Assembly (NCBI RefSeq): GCF_021372645.1
Contig: NZ_JAJFUC010000094.1
Coordinates: 1-53,208, forward strand
From: Clostridium sp.
Lineage (GTDB): Bacteria > Bacillota > Clostridia > Clostridiales > Clostridiaceae
Direction of reading: 5' to 3'
Length of the DNA: 53,208 nt
Positions 52,471-53,208 of the stretch are shown here, one piece after another (the first letter of the stretch is position 1; the number at the start of each line of letters is the position of its first letter). Both the position numbers and the translations under genes were made by a program. The notes below the pieces were generated by a model, which worked only from the letters and a program-made list of their open reading frames with translations, did not search any database and had not been told where the DNA came from.

Positions 52471-52656
52471 GTGGCGAAAAATAAATGGATATCATTCTTC
52501 TTATGCTTGTTTTTAGGTGTATTAGGAATACATAAATTTTATGAAGGTAGAATACTTTTGGGGATATTATATCTTTGTACAGGTGGGATTTTCGGAATAG
52601 GTATACTTATTGACTTAATTATCCTTTTGTTTAAGCCTAACCCATATTATCCTTGA
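52471..52656 (+). CDS. Small TM2-domain membrane protein
   Basis: This 61-residue protein is a single TM2 domain: two transmembrane helices with the turn motif GVLGIHKFYEGR and a C-terminal ILIDLIILLFKPNP. TM2 proteins often accompany other membrane or secreted proteins; role unknown. The GTG start follows GAGGTGAG and is 24 bases after the lipoprotein stop, so the two genes may be an operon. Confidence 0.82.
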   Translation: MAKNKWISFFLCLFLGVLGIHKFYEGRILLGILYLCTGGIFGIGILIDLIILLFKPNPYYP

Positions 52657-53016
52657 AATTGATATTAAAATATCTTTGACACTTAACTTAATAAGATACT
52701 ACTTGTTACGAGCAATATATTGAGAAAAAATTCGATCTATGCATAAAATTTTTGAGTAGAATAAAACTTCATAACTAGAATATACGGGGCTCCAACTATA
52801 AACAAAAACAGAGATAAACACTAGAAAATAATTAGAGTGTCTGACCTACGTACAGTTGTTTTGTATAAATTTAAATTAAACCATAATATCTACTAATTTA
52901 ACTTATTATGGTTTTATTTGTTTTTATAAAATGTAACATTATATTATAAATAGAATTAAATGTAATTATATTCTTTCAGTTATGGCAATGTATCTTGTCA
53001 ATGTAAATTTTAAACA
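52657..53016. other. Intergenic stretch before the right-edge transposase
   Basis: This 360-bp region has one hairpin with T-run (AAACCATAATA near 52877 with TATTATGGTTT near 52906-52916), a likely terminator. No gene or repeat copy was recognised. Confidence 0.45.
52877..52922 (+). terminator. Terminator after the TM2 gene region
   Basis: AAACCATAATA and TATTATGGTTT form an 11-bp stem with a loop of about 18 bases followed by a T-rich tract. It could serve either direction. Confidence 0.65.
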
Positions 53017-53208
53017 TTAACTTCCATAGAGTGTGAAGCAAAATTTTAAATAATAACCACTTCTACAAGAATAATAACATCTCTTAAACCATTTGATTCC
53101 GGATCTAAATAAACTGTAAATTCTAACTTGTTGTCCTTTTAAAGTTTTAGTAGCACCTATAACTTTATTCTTTCTATCTTTTTTACAAGAAACTCCAAGT
53201 GTTATAAT
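53017..53208 (-). CDS. Probable transposase, C-terminal part (runs off the right edge)
   Basis: An open frame on the minus strand enters at the right edge and ends with TAA at 53019-53017 after 63 codons. It reads KTLKGQQVRIYSLFRSGIKW, then YYSCRSGYYLKFCFTLYGS, which resembles the C-terminal tail of DDE transposases of clostridial IS elements. I cannot assign the IS family. The start and most of the gene lie outside the window. Confidence 0.5.
   Translation of the reverse strand: MITLGVSCKKDRKNKVIGATKTLKGQQVRIYSLFRSGIKWFKRCYYSCRSGYYLKFCFTLYGS

Noticed and set aside
49862-52656. Anti-phage defence island
   Set aside because: The nuclease-like piece is truncated and the neighbouring membrane protein, lipoprotein and TM2 protein carry no defence signature that I can recognise.

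Overview
The window is about 53 kb of very AT-rich, gene-dense DNA. It looks like chromosome of a solventogenic or saccharolytic Clostridium (sensu stricto), probably close to the C. beijerinckii group. The reasons are an [FeFe]-hydrogenase, spore genes (an SspF-like SASP, a PdaB-like deacetylase, a YtaF-like protein), the acetylase branch of lysine synthesis, a T-box in front of valS, and strong purine-rich ribosome sites with frequent TTG/GTG starts. No rRNA, tRNA or CRISPR array was seen.

Layout. 0.3-3.5 kb: a GGDEF protein with a degenerate active-site motif and an [FeFe]-hydrogenase with an N-terminal SLBB domain. 4.0-7.5 kb: a tandem duplication of a DUF47 + Pit phosphate transporter operon, each copy behind a similar promoter with Pho-box-like repeats. 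7.6-12.7 kb: a CDF metal exporter, a lipase-like DUF2974 protein, an eroded ISAs1-type transposase, a metallophosphoesterase, a MIF-like tautomerase and a small membrane protein. 12.9-16.2 kb: valS with a long T-box leader that carries copies of a short palindromic repeat. 16.4-19.1 kb: a large BspA-like surface protein whose signal-peptide region contains the same repeat in frame. 19.2-23.6 kb: TerC, FolC and a HIRAN-domain protein. 23.7-27.3 kb: small conserved genes (TSCPD, beta-propeller, DUF4364, PdaB-like, a tandem SSB-like protein). 27.4-32.8 kb: a lysine/diaminopimelate cluster (dapH, an aminotransferase, dapB, dapA, asd) with ppnP inside it. 33.1-39.0 kb: SASP, methyltransferase, Hsp33, cytoplasmic-type alpha-amylase, YdcF and RluF-type genes. 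39.2-47.1 kb: a two-component system followed by a four-gene TolC / HlyD / MacB-type export operon with an unusual promoter. 47.2-53.2 kb: YtaF, leuA, then an accessory-looking tail with a truncated nuclease-domain gene, an unknown membrane protein, a DUF4839 lipoprotein, a TM2 protein and the 3' end of a probable transposase.

What stands out is two families of small dispersed repeats. One is a roughly 70-bp double-hairpin element found at the start of the valS leader, between its terminator and valS, inside a signal peptide, directly at a stop codon, and at the tip of a larger palindrome. The other is MITE-like, with ends resembling TTAGGCACAT followed by an A-rich run. The second strong signal is a set of five TTTA-type repeats in exact 11-bp register upstream of the export operon. 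It resembles the Pho-box-like repeats before the two pit operons and may be the target of the adjacent OmpR-type regulator or of PhoP. I did not find one clearly new multi-gene system. The best candidates for something undescribed are the palindromic repeat family and the TolC-containing exporter with its phased operator in a single-membrane organism.
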